Below are positions 9,276 to 18,891 of a stretch of DNA of 64,000 bases, piece after piece. Made by a program: the position numbers and the translations under genes. This DNA comes from Verrucomicrobiia bacterium. GTDB taxonomy: Bacteria > Verrucomicrobiota > Verrucomicrobiia > Limisphaerales > UBA11358. The stretch spans positions 1 through 64,000 of the forward strand of contig JARLJW010000026.1 of assembly GCA_031290985.1 (NCBI GenBank), in the 5' to 3' direction. Every line of letters begins with the position of its first letter. The stretch's first letter is position 1. The notes beneath the pieces are model-generated. The model made no database searches. It was not told where the DNA came from and worked only from the letters and a program-made list of their open reading frames with translations.

Positions 9276-9298
9276 TTCTTGCAGAAAGCTTGCAAGAA
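9276..9298 (+). promoter_or_regulatory. Leader hairpin upstream of wzm-like gene
   Basis: TTCTTGCA-gaaagct-TGCAAGAA, perfect 8-bp arms. Confidence 0.45.
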
Positions 9299-9324
9299 GT
9301 CCAAGTGCGGCAGCTTGACCTAAA

Positions 9325-10191
9325 ATGAAAGCAGCACAGACATTGATTCTTGAGCCGGGGCGCACCGCTAAAAATTACTGGCGGGATCTGTTCCATTACC
9401 GCGAACTGTTCTTGATCCTGGCCTGGCGGGACGTGATTGTGCGCTATAAACAGACCTCGGCCGGCGCGGCTTGGGCGCTCATCCAGCCCATGATGAGCAT
9501 CCTCATCATGACCTTGATTTTTGGCGGGCTGGCCGGCTTGCCGTCAGAACACAATGCCCCCTATGCCATCATGGTGTGCGCCGCCACCCTGCCCTGGCAG
9601 TTTTTCGCCAACGCCCTTTCGCTTTCCAGCCAAAGCGTGGTCAGCAATGCCAGTCTGATTTCCAAGATTTATTTCCCGCGCATGATTGTGCCGGCCAGTT
9701 CCATTGTCGTTTCATTGGTGGATTTCATGGTGGCCTGCTCCATCTTGGCCGGGCTGATGGTCTGGTACCATTTTTGGCCCACCTGGCGGCTCTTGGTTCT
9801 GCCCGCACTCGTCATCCTCGCCATCGCGGCGGCGCTCGGACCGGGGCTGATTTTGACCGCATTGACGGTCCGTTATCGGGACTTCCGCATGATCATACCA
9901 TTCATCGTGCAATTTGGGCTTTATGTCTGCCCGGTTGCCTACAGCAGCACGTACTTGCATGACAAGCTGGCCGCCAAACTCGGGACGGACCTCGGGGAAA
10001 AGCTGTTCCTCCTCTATTCGCTGAATCCCATGGTGGGGGTCATTGACGGGTTCCGCTGGGCCATCCTTGGTGGCTCCGGCACCTTTTACTGGCCGGGGTT
10101 TGTTTTGTCGGTGTGCCTGACCCTGGTGCTGCTGGTCACCGGCATTCTTTACTTCCGGAAAACCGAGCGCGCCTTTGCCGATGTCATCTGA
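9325..10191 (+). CDS. wzm: ABC-2 type polysaccharide/polyol-phosphate export permease (Wzm/TagG-like)
   Basis: 'YRELFLILAWRDVIVRYKQTSAGAAWALIQPMMSILIMTLIFG...' and multiple TM segments. Confidence 0.93.
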   Translation: MKAAQTLILEPGRTAKNYWRDLFHYRELFLILAWRDVIVRYKQTSAGAAWALIQPMMSILIMTLIFGGLAGLPSEHNAPYAIMVCAATLPWQFFANALSLSSQSVVSNASLISKIYFPRMIVPASSIVVSLVDFMVACSILAGLMVWYHFWPTWRLLVLPALVILAIAAALGPGLILTALTVRYRDFRMIIPFIVQFGLYVCPVAYSSTYLHDKLAAKLGTDLGEKLFLLYSLNPMVGVIDGFRWAILGGSGTFYWPGFVLSVCLTLVLLVTGILYFRKTERAFADVI

Positions 10192-10193
10192 CC

Positions 10194-11468
10194 ATGTCTG
10201 ATACCGTCATCCACGTTGAGAATCTCTCCAAGCAGTATGTGCTGGGGAAGAATGGACATTCCGACGGCCTGAAGCATGTGATCCATGATTGCGTGACCGC
10301 GCCGCTTCGCTGGCTTAAAAAAACGGCTGCGGGCACGGAAAACCTGAAAATCAACGGCCACAAGGCACCGGAAAGCTTTTGGGCATTGAAAGACGTGTCC
10401 TTCGACATCAAGCGCGGAGAAGTCGTGGGCATCATCGGGCGGAACGGTGCCGGAAAAAGCACATTGCTAAAAATCTTGAGCCGGATCACCGAGCAGACCA
10501 GGGGCCGCGTGGAAATCACCGGCCGGGTCGCCAGTCTGTTGGAAGTAGGCACCGGGTTTCACCCCGAATTAAGCGGGCGGGAAAACATCTTCCTTAACGG
10601 TGCGATCCTTGGCATGGGCCGGCAGGAGATCCGACAGAAATTCGACGAGATTGTCGCCTTTGCCGAGGTGGAGAAGTTTCTGGACACGCCCGTGAAACGC
10701 TATAGCAGCGGCATGTATGTCCGGCTGGCTTTTGCCGTGGCGGCCCATCTGGAACCCGAAATTCTGATCGTGGACGAGGTGCTGGCCGTCGGCGATGCAC
10801 AATTCCAAAACAAATGTTTGGGAAAAATGCAGGAGGTGAGCAAAGGCGGCCGGACCGTTCTGTTTGTGAGCCACAACATGGAGGCCGTCCTTAAACTTTG
10901 CACCCGGGGCATTCTGCTGGCCAGAGGAAGCGTTTTTGCCACCGGCGAACCCGGCAAGGTTACCGCCATCTATTTTGAAGACCAGATCTCCACGGCGGGC
11001 GAAGTTGATCTCCGCAAGAAGCCCCGCCCCCTGCCGGGAAATGGCGCGGTGCAACTCATCAGTGCTTCGCCGGTGACCGATGATAAAATTTGGTCGTACC
11101 CCTTTGGTCAGCCGCCGGCGCTTCAAGTTCAGGTCGAGGCCCAACAAGCCATCGACAAGATTGAACTGGGCATCGGGCTGTTTTCCGCCCGCGGGTTCGA
11201 AGTGGCCTCCTGGTCGAGCAGCTATGCGCGGTCGCTGTTATCACTGAAAGCCGGGCTGAACACGGTTCAAATAAACTTCAATGACCTCAAACTCCTGCCC
11301 GGTCGGTACTACCTGGGGCTGGGCCTGCGGTCCGAGCGCGGTTTTGAGGATTACATCCCGGAAGCAATTTGGTTCGAAATCGTGATCAGTGATGAATCGG
11401 CCCGGGCCAATGCCCATACCATGCTGGGAACGTTTGTGCTCAACGCCGAGGCCAAAATCGTTGGTTAG
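10194..11468 (+). CDS. wzt: ABC transporter ATP-binding protein with C-terminal Wzt-like domain
   Basis: Walker A 'GRNGAGKSTLLKIL', signature 'YSSGMYVRLAFA', Walker B 'ILIVDEVLAVGD'; extended C-terminus; start placed at ATG 10194 (MSDTVIHVENLSKQY). Confidence 0.93.
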   Translation: MSDTVIHVENLSKQYVLGKNGHSDGLKHVIHDCVTAPLRWLKKTAAGTENLKINGHKAPESFWALKDVSFDIKRGEVVGIIGRNGAGKSTLLKILSRITEQTRGRVEITGRVASLLEVGTGFHPELSGRENIFLNGAILGMGRQEIRQKFDEIVAFAEVEKFLDTPVKRYSSGMYVRLAFAVAAHLEPEILIVDEVLAVGDAQFQNKCLGKMQEVSKGGRTVLFVSHNMEAVLKLCTRGILLARGSVFATGEPGKVTAIYFEDQISTAGEVDLRKKPRPLPGNGAVQLISASPVTDDKIWSYPFGQPPALQVQVEAQQAIDKIELGIGLFSARGFEVASWSSSYARSLLSLKAGLNTVQINFNDLKLLPGRYYLGLGLRSERGFEDYIPEAIWFEIVISDESARANAHTMLGTFVLNAEAKIVG

Positions 11469-11500
11469 TGCAGTCATAAAAACTAAAAAAGGAGAAAACC

Positions 11501-12244
11501 ATGTCCATAATCAAAATGGCAAAAAGCATAAAGAAAAACGTAAAGGCCGAACTCAATCCCCCGCCCGCCGTTGCCGGCCGGGTTTGGCGACCGCAATGGC
11601 TGCCGTCGTGGTTCGTCCTCAAAAGCGAGGCCGAGGCGCATCCGCATGACCCCGCCGAGCGCGCTGAGTTATTTCTGGGGTACAACACCGGCTCCACGGA
11701 AATGGAAGTCCTGAACTGGCTTTACTCCACGATCCTCTTGCTCAAGCCGCAGCACATTGTGGAGACCGGTGCGGCCGACGGGTTGGGCACCATCGCCCTG
11801 GCCAGCGCCTGCAAGGCCAACGGTTTTGGGCGGGTCCACTCCATCGAGATCGACACGGAGGTCTGTGCGCGGGCGCAGGAATTGCTCAAACGCGCAGAGC
11901 TCGCTGAATGGGTGGAATACCATTGCGAAGATTCCCAGCAATTTCTCGGCAAAACCAAGGTCCAATTCGACCTGGGATTCTTCGACAGCCTCTGCGAAAT
12001 CCGCGCCCAAGAATGCGCGGTGTGCATGGAGCGCGGCATCCTGCATGGTCCCGCGATCTTTCACGATACCTCCCCGCACCGCACGAAGACCTTGAAAAAA
12101 GATCCCGGCGAGCCGGCGCACTCGGAATATCGGAAGGCCCTGAAAGCGGTGGCCACCAAATACTTCGACGGCAATTTTTGCGAGACCACGCTTTCCCGGG
12201 GTTTGACCATCTTGCTGCCCAAAGTGTATCCACCCGCCACCTGA
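11501..12244 (+). CDS. Class I SAM-dependent methyltransferase (Methyltransf_24-like)
   Basis: 'HIVETGAADGLGTIALASACKANGFGRVHSIEID'. Confidence 0.75.
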   Translation: MSIIKMAKSIKKNVKAELNPPPAVAGRVWRPQWLPSWFVLKSEAEAHPHDPAERAELFLGYNTGSTEMEVLNWLYSTILLLKPQHIVETGAADGLGTIALASACKANGFGRVHSIEIDTEVCARAQELLKRAELAEWVEYHCEDSQQFLGKTKVQFDLGFFDSLCEIRAQECAVCMERGILHGPAIFHDTSPHRTKTLKKDPGEPAHSEYRKALKAVATKYFDGNFCETTLSRGLTILLPKVYPPAT

Positions 12245-12288
12245 TAAATCCAAAACCTTAAAACCTCAGCCCGCCTTAAAGCGGCTCC

Positions 12289-13062
12289 ATGAATTCCCCG
12301 GCACCCAACTCAAATGCCCCGCCGCTGAAGCTGTTTTCCGCGGTCATCCCCGCGCGTGACGAGGAGGCGGCGGTGCGGGCGACGGTGGAACATTTGCACC
12401 TCGAATTTTCGCTGAACAACATCCCGCACGAAATCGTGGTGGTGGACGACGGCAGCCGGGACCGGACGTGGGAAGTGTTGCAGCAGCTAAAGGCGAAGAT
12501 TCCAGCGCTGCGCCCGGTCCAGAACAGCGGCGAACACGGCTTCGGCCGCGCCATCACGTTCGGTTTGCGTCATTGCACTGGCGATGCGGTGGTCATCATG
12601 ATGGCCGATGAATCCGACGACGCGCGCGACGCGGTGCGCTATTGGAAGTTGTTGAACGCAGGGTGGGACTGCGTGTTCGGCAGCCGGTTTATCAAGGGCG
12701 GCGGCGTGATTGATTATCCGCCGGTGAAATTGTTTGTGAACCGGCTGGCAAACTTTTTTATCCGCTGCATCTTTCAAATTCCGTTGAATGACACGACCAA
12801 TGCGTTCAAGGCTTATCGTCGCTGGGTCATTCAGGGCTGCGAACCGCTCATCGCTCCGCATTTTAACCTGACGGTGGAGATTCCCCTCAAGGCGATCGTG
12901 CGGGGGTATTCCTGGACGGTCGTGCCGATCACCTGGCGCAACCGCCGTTTCGGCGAGGCGAAATTAAAAATCAAGGAAATGGGCAGCCGCTACTTTTTCA
13001 TCTGCGCCTACGTCTGGCTCGAAAAATTTTTCAGCCGCGGAGATTACCGCAAACATTCATAA
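12289..13062 (+). CDS. Glycosyltransferase family 2 (dolichol-phosphate mannosyltransferase-like)
   Basis: 'FSAVIPARDEEAAVRATVEHL...HEIVVVDDGSRDRTWEVLQQL'. Confidence 0.9.
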   Translation: MNSPAPNSNAPPLKLFSAVIPARDEEAAVRATVEHLHLEFSLNNIPHEIVVVDDGSRDRTWEVLQQLKAKIPALRPVQNSGEHGFGRAITFGLRHCTGDAVVIMMADESDDARDAVRYWKLLNAGWDCVFGSRFIKGGGVIDYPPVKLFVNRLANFFIRCIFQIPLNDTTNAFKAYRRWVIQGCEPLIAPHFNLTVEIPLKAIVRGYSWTVVPITWRNRRFGEAKLKIKEMGSRYFFICAYVWLEKFFSRGDYRKHS

Positions 13063-13153
13063 TGTGTCAGTCCGAAAATTCATGAAAGCCAAGGCATCCG
13101 GCCAGCAAGCGGCCATTCTGACCGGCGCTTAGGCGGCCAAGGCAAAACCAGAC

Positions 13154-13822
13154 ATGGGACTGACCAAAAATATCTTGATTGCTTGCAGAAGAAAAGCAAC
13201 CCGGGCGCGCGTGCGCCGGCGGGATTTCACAATCATCTCGAACAATTGCTGGGGCGCACATATCTATCAAAGTCTGGGAGAAAAATATCGAACCCCCTTC
13301 ATCGGGCTCTTCCTTGCTCCCGCCTGCTATGTCAGTCTGGTTTCGCGCTTCCGGTGGTATTTAGAACAGCCGATTCAATTTAATGAACGGTCCCGGCATG
13401 GATATATCAACTCACTTCGCGAGGAAAAAAGACTTTCCTACCCGATCGGATGCCTCGGCGGCGATGTTGAAATTCAGTTTTTACATTATGAATCGGAAGC
13501 CGAGGCGTCCGACAAATGGCACCGAAGAGTCGAACGCATCAGCCGGGATGATTCTCGTTTATTCTTCAAGTTCTGTGACCGGGACGGCTGTTCGCCAGTT
13601 CAACTTGCCGCCTTCGATGCGACCCCGGTTGCGCATAAGGTTTGTTTTGTCTCGAAACCTTTGACCCATTTGACCAGCGCGGTCTGGATACCTGGTTCCA
13701 GTGACGGGCAAGTGCCGGATGGCGGTCAACTCTCGCGCATTTCACCCAGGTATTTCGACGCGGCAGGCTGGGTCAATGGGTCCGATGGACGTCCCAAATG
13801 GTGGCTGCCGGGTGATATATGA
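13154..13822 (+). CDS. DUF1919-like exopolysaccharide-associated protein
   Basis: 'DFTIISNNCWGAHIYQSLGEKYRTPFIGLFL...YPIGCLGGDVEIQFLHY'. Confidence 0.75.
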   Translation: MGLTKNILIACRRKATRARVRRRDFTIISNNCWGAHIYQSLGEKYRTPFIGLFLAPACYVSLVSRFRWYLEQPIQFNERSRHGYINSLREEKRLSYPIGCLGGDVEIQFLHYESEAEASDKWHRRVERISRDDSRLFFKFCDRDGCSPVQLAAFDATPVAHKVCFVSKPLTHLTSAVWIPGSSDGQVPDGGQLSRISPRYFDAAGWVNGSDGRPKWWLPGDI

Positions 13823-13955
13823 CGCCGCCTTGCAAGATTAGATGATAAGGCAGACGGCCGCCATGGTAAGGCGGGTTAACTCCTCTGCTGGGAACCTGTC
13901 TGAAATCCCGAGACCTTCAGGCAGCCTCTAAAGATTAAAATCATAAGTCACCGAC

Positions 13956-15629
13956 ATGATTTTTACCTCGTTACTCCACAAGTTGGCGCAAATCATTTAT
14001 GCGCCCGCAGGAAGTCCGTCGCTATGGCCGTTCGTTTTTTTTCCGGTGCTGTTTGCAGTGCTCATTTTCTGGAAATACCGGCCCCCGGCTGAAAGGGTGT
14101 TGCGGCGGGCCCACCAGGCGGTTGTCGCCTTGATTCTAGTGCTTTTGGGGACAATTTTGCTCAGCCATCTGTTTTATTTGGCCGGGAATTATTTAACCAA
14201 TTCCTATGCTTTGCTCTATGCGAACTTGTCATGGATTTCATCCAATGGACAGGCGCTATATACCAGCTCCGATTCGGTCTCCCGCTACAGCCTTCCTTAT
14301 GGCCCCGCCGGCTATGTCATCGTTGGATTATTTCAACATCTGCTGGGGCCAAGCCCTTTTTCGAGCAAACTCCCGGTTTTTTGCAGTTGGCTGGGAGGTT
14401 TTCTCTTTCTCTGTCTGACATTGTGCCTGCGGCACAAATGGACAACGGCTCTGGCCGCCATCACGCTGGGCATGGCCATTTTTCCGCACTTTCAAGAATT
14501 TGATTTCTGGCCGCGGCCGGATTTCTTTCTTTTCTTTTTGGTCTTGTTCGGATTATGGATGGTGGCGAAGGATTTTCGCTTTACCTGGATCTGGCTCGGG
14601 ATCCTCATTGGGATCGCCGTGGATCTGAAGGTGCACGGGTTTGCTTATTTTTTGCCGGTAATCGGACTGTTGCTTCAAAAGCGCCCCAACATTCTGGCGG
14701 CCGCCATGGGCTTTGGCATTTCCCTTTGCACCGCACTCATGCCGTTCATCGTCTCTCATCAAATTTCTTTGACCAACTATTGGGAAGTTCTGCACATGGA
14801 TGCGGGGCATCGCTTTGAACCAAATTTTCTGAGCCACATCTACGGATTTTTGGTCGTCTTTTCAATGACGGCATTTGCGCCGTTTATCATATATCGTGTG
14901 GATGGTGCCACGGTGCAAACGATCATTAAAAAGAATGCACCGTTCCTGCTTGGCCTGCTTGCCGGGGTGCTCCTCGTACTCTACCCCGCCAGCCTGGAAG
15001 GCGCGGGTGAACACCATTTGATTCCGTTCACGGGATTGTTTCTCTATCTGGGCTCCACCTTCTATGCGGACCTCAAAGCAGCCGGGCATGCCCGCTGGAC
15101 GCTCTCACCCGTCGGAGGTTCTTTGATTTTTTCCCAGTGGGGCTTTATTTATATTTATGCCTTGATCATCAATACGCTGCTCCTGGGTCATTTACGGGCC
15201 GACAATCGCACCGCCCAAATACGCCTGGCAGATTTGGATCAAATCATGCATGAACATGCCAACGAGATCATCTTGAACGCTCCCGGATCCCTAAAGGCGG
15301 TGGAGGCGGACACTTATCGTTTTTACCCGGTGTTTCACGGCATGCCCATGGGCGTTGATCCCACCGCCATGATGGATTTTACCGAAGGCCACGTTCCTGA
15401 ACCGCAACTCGACTCATTGGTGGAACAAATGGAAGCCCAATACCATCGCAAAGTGATGTGGATTTCCCCTCGCAACGAAAAACCTTTTTCCGAGACCAGC
15501 TACTACCATCCTTTTGGCAATGTTTTTTCCGACACATTTGTCCAAGACTTCCATCGCCGGTTCCGCTTGAGCGGGCACTCGGACTGGTTTGACATCTATC
15601 AGGATACCAAGGTGACTGATCCAAAATAA
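13956..15629 (+). CDS. Polytopic membrane protein, GT-C-like
   Basis: Many TM segments with a periplasmic-type C-terminal region. Confidence 0.6.
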   Translation: MIFTSLLHKLAQIIYAPAGSPSLWPFVFFPVLFAVLIFWKYRPPAERVLRRAHQAVVALILVLLGTILLSHLFYLAGNYLTNSYALLYANLSWISSNGQALYTSSDSVSRYSLPYGPAGYVIVGLFQHLLGPSPFSSKLPVFCSWLGGFLFLCLTLCLRHKWTTALAAITLGMAIFPHFQEFDFWPRPDFFLFFLVLFGLWMVAKDFRFTWIWLGILIGIAVDLKVHGFAYFLPVIGLLLQKRPNILAAAMGFGISLCTALMPFIVSHQISLTNYWEVLHMDAGHRFEPNFLSHIYGFLVVFSMTAFAPFIIYRVDGATVQTIIKKNAPFLLGLLAGVLLVLYPASLEGAGEHHLIPFTGLFLYLGSTFYADLKAAGHARWTLSPVGGSLIFSQWGFIYIYALIINTLLLGHLRADNRTAQIRLADLDQIMHEHANEIILNAPGSLKAVEADTYRFYPVFHGMPMGVDPTAMMDFTEGHVPEPQLDSLVEQMEAQYHRKVMWISPRNEKPFSETSYYHPFGNVFSDTFVQDFHRRFRLSGHSDWFDIYQDTKVTDPK

Positions 15630-16681
15630 TGTTGCTGAACGAGTGTTTTGCAATCCAGTCCGGTGCCAACGACATGTATAAGAAAGCCGCCAAACAACTA
15701 TTTCCGGCAGCCGCCTACGAGCGGGCGGCGGTTCACTGGCGCAAATTCCGGGGTTTTCGCGAGCAACAGGTCTGGAACCTCAAAATGAGCGTCCAACATG
15801 GATTGCCTGATGTATTGGTTTACTTCGGGATTGCTCCGGGGGACGACATGTTATGCACCGCGGTTTTGCATGAACTGAAGCAGCGGGGGCAAAAGAAAAT
15901 CTGGATGATGTCCAAAAACCCCGGGCTGTTTGAGGAAAACGCGGACGTCGATCGGGTTGTACCCATCGAGGATCGCTACCGGGTCTATGTCCAAACTTTT
16001 GGGAAAAAATGGCAGCCGCTCGAATATGCCCGCTTCGACCCGGAAAAAGACCGGAGCGAACCCCCAAAACGGCATATCATCGCCGAACTGTGCTGGCGGG
16101 CGGGCGTGCGCGGGACCGTGAAGTTGCACCCACGTTTTCATGTCCAGGCCGGGGAAAGGGCCAAGGCCGCCTGGGCAGCCGGCCATGTTGCAATCCAGAG
16201 CAGCGGCTTGGGCGGCCAATGGCCGATGCGCAACAAGCAATGGTATCCCGAACGCTTTCAACAGGTCGTCGCCGGGCTCAAGGGCAAATTTAAGTTTGTG
16301 CAACTCGGTTCCGCAAATGATCCGCTGTTAAATGACGTCATTGACCTCCGGGGGAAAACAAACTTGCGCGAATCGGCCGCAGTGATCGAAAACTGCCGCT
16401 TATACCTCGGCAATCCCGGTTTTCTGATGCATCTGGCCCGGGCCGTTGAGCGGCCTTCGGTGATTGTTTATGGCGGCCGGGAAGCCCCCTGGCAATCGGG
16501 TTATAGTTGCAATCTCAATCTCTATTCCGCCGTTCCTTGCGCTCCATGTTGGTTATGGAACAAATGCGACCATGACCGGCTGTGCATGGAAAAGATAACC
16601 GCTGATGATGTGATTCAAGCCGTTGAACAAATGACTTCGAAAGCGCCCCAGCCACTGGTGGTTGATGAAGCCACCGTCTGA
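15629..16681 (+). CDS. Glycosyltransferase family 9-like
   Basis: 'FGIAPGDDMLCTAVLHELKQRG...' and 'ENCRLYLGNPGFLMHLARAVERPSVIVYGG'; alternative start about 15674. Confidence 0.75.
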   Translation: MLLNECFAIQSGANDMYKKAAKQLFPAAAYERAAVHWRKFRGFREQQVWNLKMSVQHGLPDVLVYFGIAPGDDMLCTAVLHELKQRGQKKIWMMSKNPGLFEENADVDRVVPIEDRYRVYVQTFGKKWQPLEYARFDPEKDRSEPPKRHIIAELCWRAGVRGTVKLHPRFHVQAGERAKAAWAAGHVAIQSSGLGGQWPMRNKQWYPERFQQVVAGLKGKFKFVQLGSANDPLLNDVIDLRGKTNLRESAAVIENCRLYLGNPGFLMHLARAVERPSVIVYGGREAPWQSGYSCNLNLYSAVPCAPCWLWNKCDHDRLCMEKITADDVIQAVEQMTSKAPQPLVVDEATV

Positions 16682-17660
16682 TTCAATACAAATGCCCGCC
16701 GTTTCTGTCATCATTTGTGCCCATAATCCAGGACCGGATTATTTGCAACGCGCACTGGAAGCCCTCAAGGCACAGACCCTGCCGCGACCGGAGTGGGAAT
16801 TGTTGCTGATCGATAATGCGTCAAAAGAACCGCTCGCTTCCGCCTGGGACCTGTCATGGCATCCGCAGGCGCGCCACGTCCGCGAGAATGACCTGGGCCT
16901 CACCGCCGCCCGCCTGTGCGGCATCAAGGAATCCACGGGCGAACTTTTGGTCTTTGTGGATGACGATAATGTCCTGGCCCCGGATTACCTGGCCAATGCG
17001 TTGGAGATAAGCTTGTCCAAAAATTGCGTGGGCGCCTTTGGTGGAAACGTCGTTGGTGCATTTGAGACGCCGCCGGAAAGCTGGGTCAACATCATGTTCT
17101 CCGTTTTCGCCGTGGTGGATGTAAAAGCCGAGCAATGGACTTGTGGCCCCGGGACAACGGCTCAACTCATGGCGCCCTGCGGCTCAGGCATGGTCATCCG
17201 CAAAACTGTAGCCGCCCATTGGGCCAGGCTTACGACCAGCGATCCGTTGCGCCGCGGGTTGGGCCGGAAAGGCGCTTCGCTCGCGGGCTCGGAAGACATC
17301 GACATGGCACTGTGCGCCTGTGTTCTCGGCCAGGCCGTTGGACGCTTTCCGCAACTACGGCTCACCCACCTGATCGCCGCCCGTCGCCTGCAGCGTGATT
17401 ACCTGTTGCGGCTGGCGGAAGAGTCGGCGTTTTCTGATGCCATGCTGCATTTCATCTGGGACGGGCGTGTGCCGCGGCAAGATGACGGCCAGTATTCGCG
17501 ATCAGAAAAAATATTTCGTGCCTACAAATCGCTGACATACCGCCTGAGCAACTGGCGGAAACCAAGCTTTGGCTATGAACATACACTCGCTTGCCGGCGC
17601 GGTTTATCCCGGGCGGTTCAAGCCGTCGGTTCAGGCACCCCGGCCAGCCCGGGGCCTTGA
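16662..17660 (+). CDS. Glycosyltransferase family 2
   Basis: 'VSVIICAHNPGPDYLQRALEALKAQTLPRPEWELLLIDNAS...LVFVDDDNVLAPDYL'. Confidence 0.88.
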   Translation: MMKPPSDSIQMPAVSVIICAHNPGPDYLQRALEALKAQTLPRPEWELLLIDNASKEPLASAWDLSWHPQARHVRENDLGLTAARLCGIKESTGELLVFVDDDNVLAPDYLANALEISLSKNCVGAFGGNVVGAFETPPESWVNIMFSVFAVVDVKAEQWTCGPGTTAQLMAPCGSGMVIRKTVAAHWARLTTSDPLRRGLGRKGASLAGSEDIDMALCACVLGQAVGRFPQLRLTHLIAARRLQRDYLLRLAEESAFSDAMLHFIWDGRVPRQDDGQYSRSEKIFRAYKSLTYRLSNWRKPSFGYEHTLACRRGLSRAVQAVGSGTPASPGP

Positions 17661-17676
17661 AAGCAGCGGGCAAAAA

Positions 17677-18891
17677 ATGTTCAACCGCATCCAACAGAAA
17701 ATGAACCGCAGCCTGACCAGCACCGGGCTGAATCGCGCGGCCGGCCTGCTGTTTTTTTCCAGCCGCACAAAAAATAATGCGGCGGACATAACCCGGGCAA
17801 AAAGCATCCTCGTGTTAAAGCCGGATGGAATTGGGGATGTCATTCTCTCCACCGGCTTTTTACGCTCGCTGCGCCGGCAATGTCCGCAGGCTCGTATCAC
17901 CATCGCCGTGCGGGAGCTGTCCCAGGAACTGGTGGCTTACCCCTGCTTTTGCGATGAAATCATGATTTGGAAGGAGGCCTGGTGTGGCATCACCCTCAAA
18001 CCAAAATCGGCGGTGGACCTCGTCAACTCTGCCCGGACGAAATGGAAATCGAAGGGATTGGACTGGGTTTTGATACCGCGCAGCGGCTGGGATCACGCCA
18101 ATGCCGCCATGTACGCGTGGTGGAGCGGCGCGCCCAATGTCTGCGCTCATGAATTTTTTTGCAACGATCGCGGCCTGAACCGTCGCGGATTTGTGAATCA
18201 CCTGATCCCGACGCCGGCCATGACCCACGAGACGGAATTTCACCGGCGGATGCTGCAGTTTTTGAAGCTCGATTCCGAGGTTCGTCCGCAGTTGGAAATC
18301 TCCGCCCCAGCCGGGCAAAAGATTGCCCGGCTTTTTTCACCCGGCCCTGCCCGGTCAAACTGGCTGGCTTTTGGGATCGGTGCCAGTCACGGTTCAAAGC
18401 GCTGGCCGACGGAAAACTTCAGGTTGTTGGCGCAAACCTTGAACCGCGAGCGGCCGGAACTCACCATCTTTCTGATCGGGGGCGCGGATGACCGGGAGAT
18501 CGCACGTTCCATCGGGTCCGGTTCGGGTGGCGCAACGGTTGATGTCACCGGGCAATTGTCCCTCTTGGAAACCGCCGCGTTGCTCAAACTTTGTGGCGTT
18601 TACGTCGGAAACGATTCCGGGCCCATTCACCTTGCCGGCGCCGTCGGCTGCACGGTGGTGGAAATCTCCAAGCATCCGCTGGCCGGAAATTCGGTCCACG
18701 AATGTTCCCCGGTCCGTTTTGGGCCGGTGGCGGCATGGAGTTGCGTGTTGCAACCCGAGCCGCTCAGGCCGGAATGTCGGGAGGGTTGCAACGAACCCGC
18801 TGCGCATTGCATAACCAGCGTAACCGTGGCTCAGGTAACCAACGCCATTTCACAGGCCTTTGATTTTATCGGCCAGGAGACGCTAAATTGA
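17677..18891 (+). CDS. Glycosyltransferase family 9 (ADP-heptosyltransferase-like)
   Basis: 'KSILVLKPDGIGDVILSTGFLRSLRRQCPQARITIAV' and 'LKLCGVYVGNDSGPIHLAGAVGCTVVEI'. Confidence 0.88.
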   Translation: MFNRIQQKMNRSLTSTGLNRAAGLLFFSSRTKNNAADITRAKSILVLKPDGIGDVILSTGFLRSLRRQCPQARITIAVRELSQELVAYPCFCDEIMIWKEAWCGITLKPKSAVDLVNSARTKWKSKGLDWVLIPRSGWDHANAAMYAWWSGAPNVCAHEFFCNDRGLNRRGFVNHLIPTPAMTHETEFHRRMLQFLKLDSEVRPQLEISAPAGQKIARLFSPGPARSNWLAFGIGASHGSKRWPTENFRLLAQTLNRERPELTIFLIGGADDREIARSIGSGSGGATVDVTGQLSLLETAALLKLCGVYVGNDSGPIHLAGAVGCTVVEISKHPLAGNSVHECSPVRFGPVAAWSCVLQPEPLRPECREGCNEPAAHCITSVTVAQVTNAISQAFDFIGQETLN

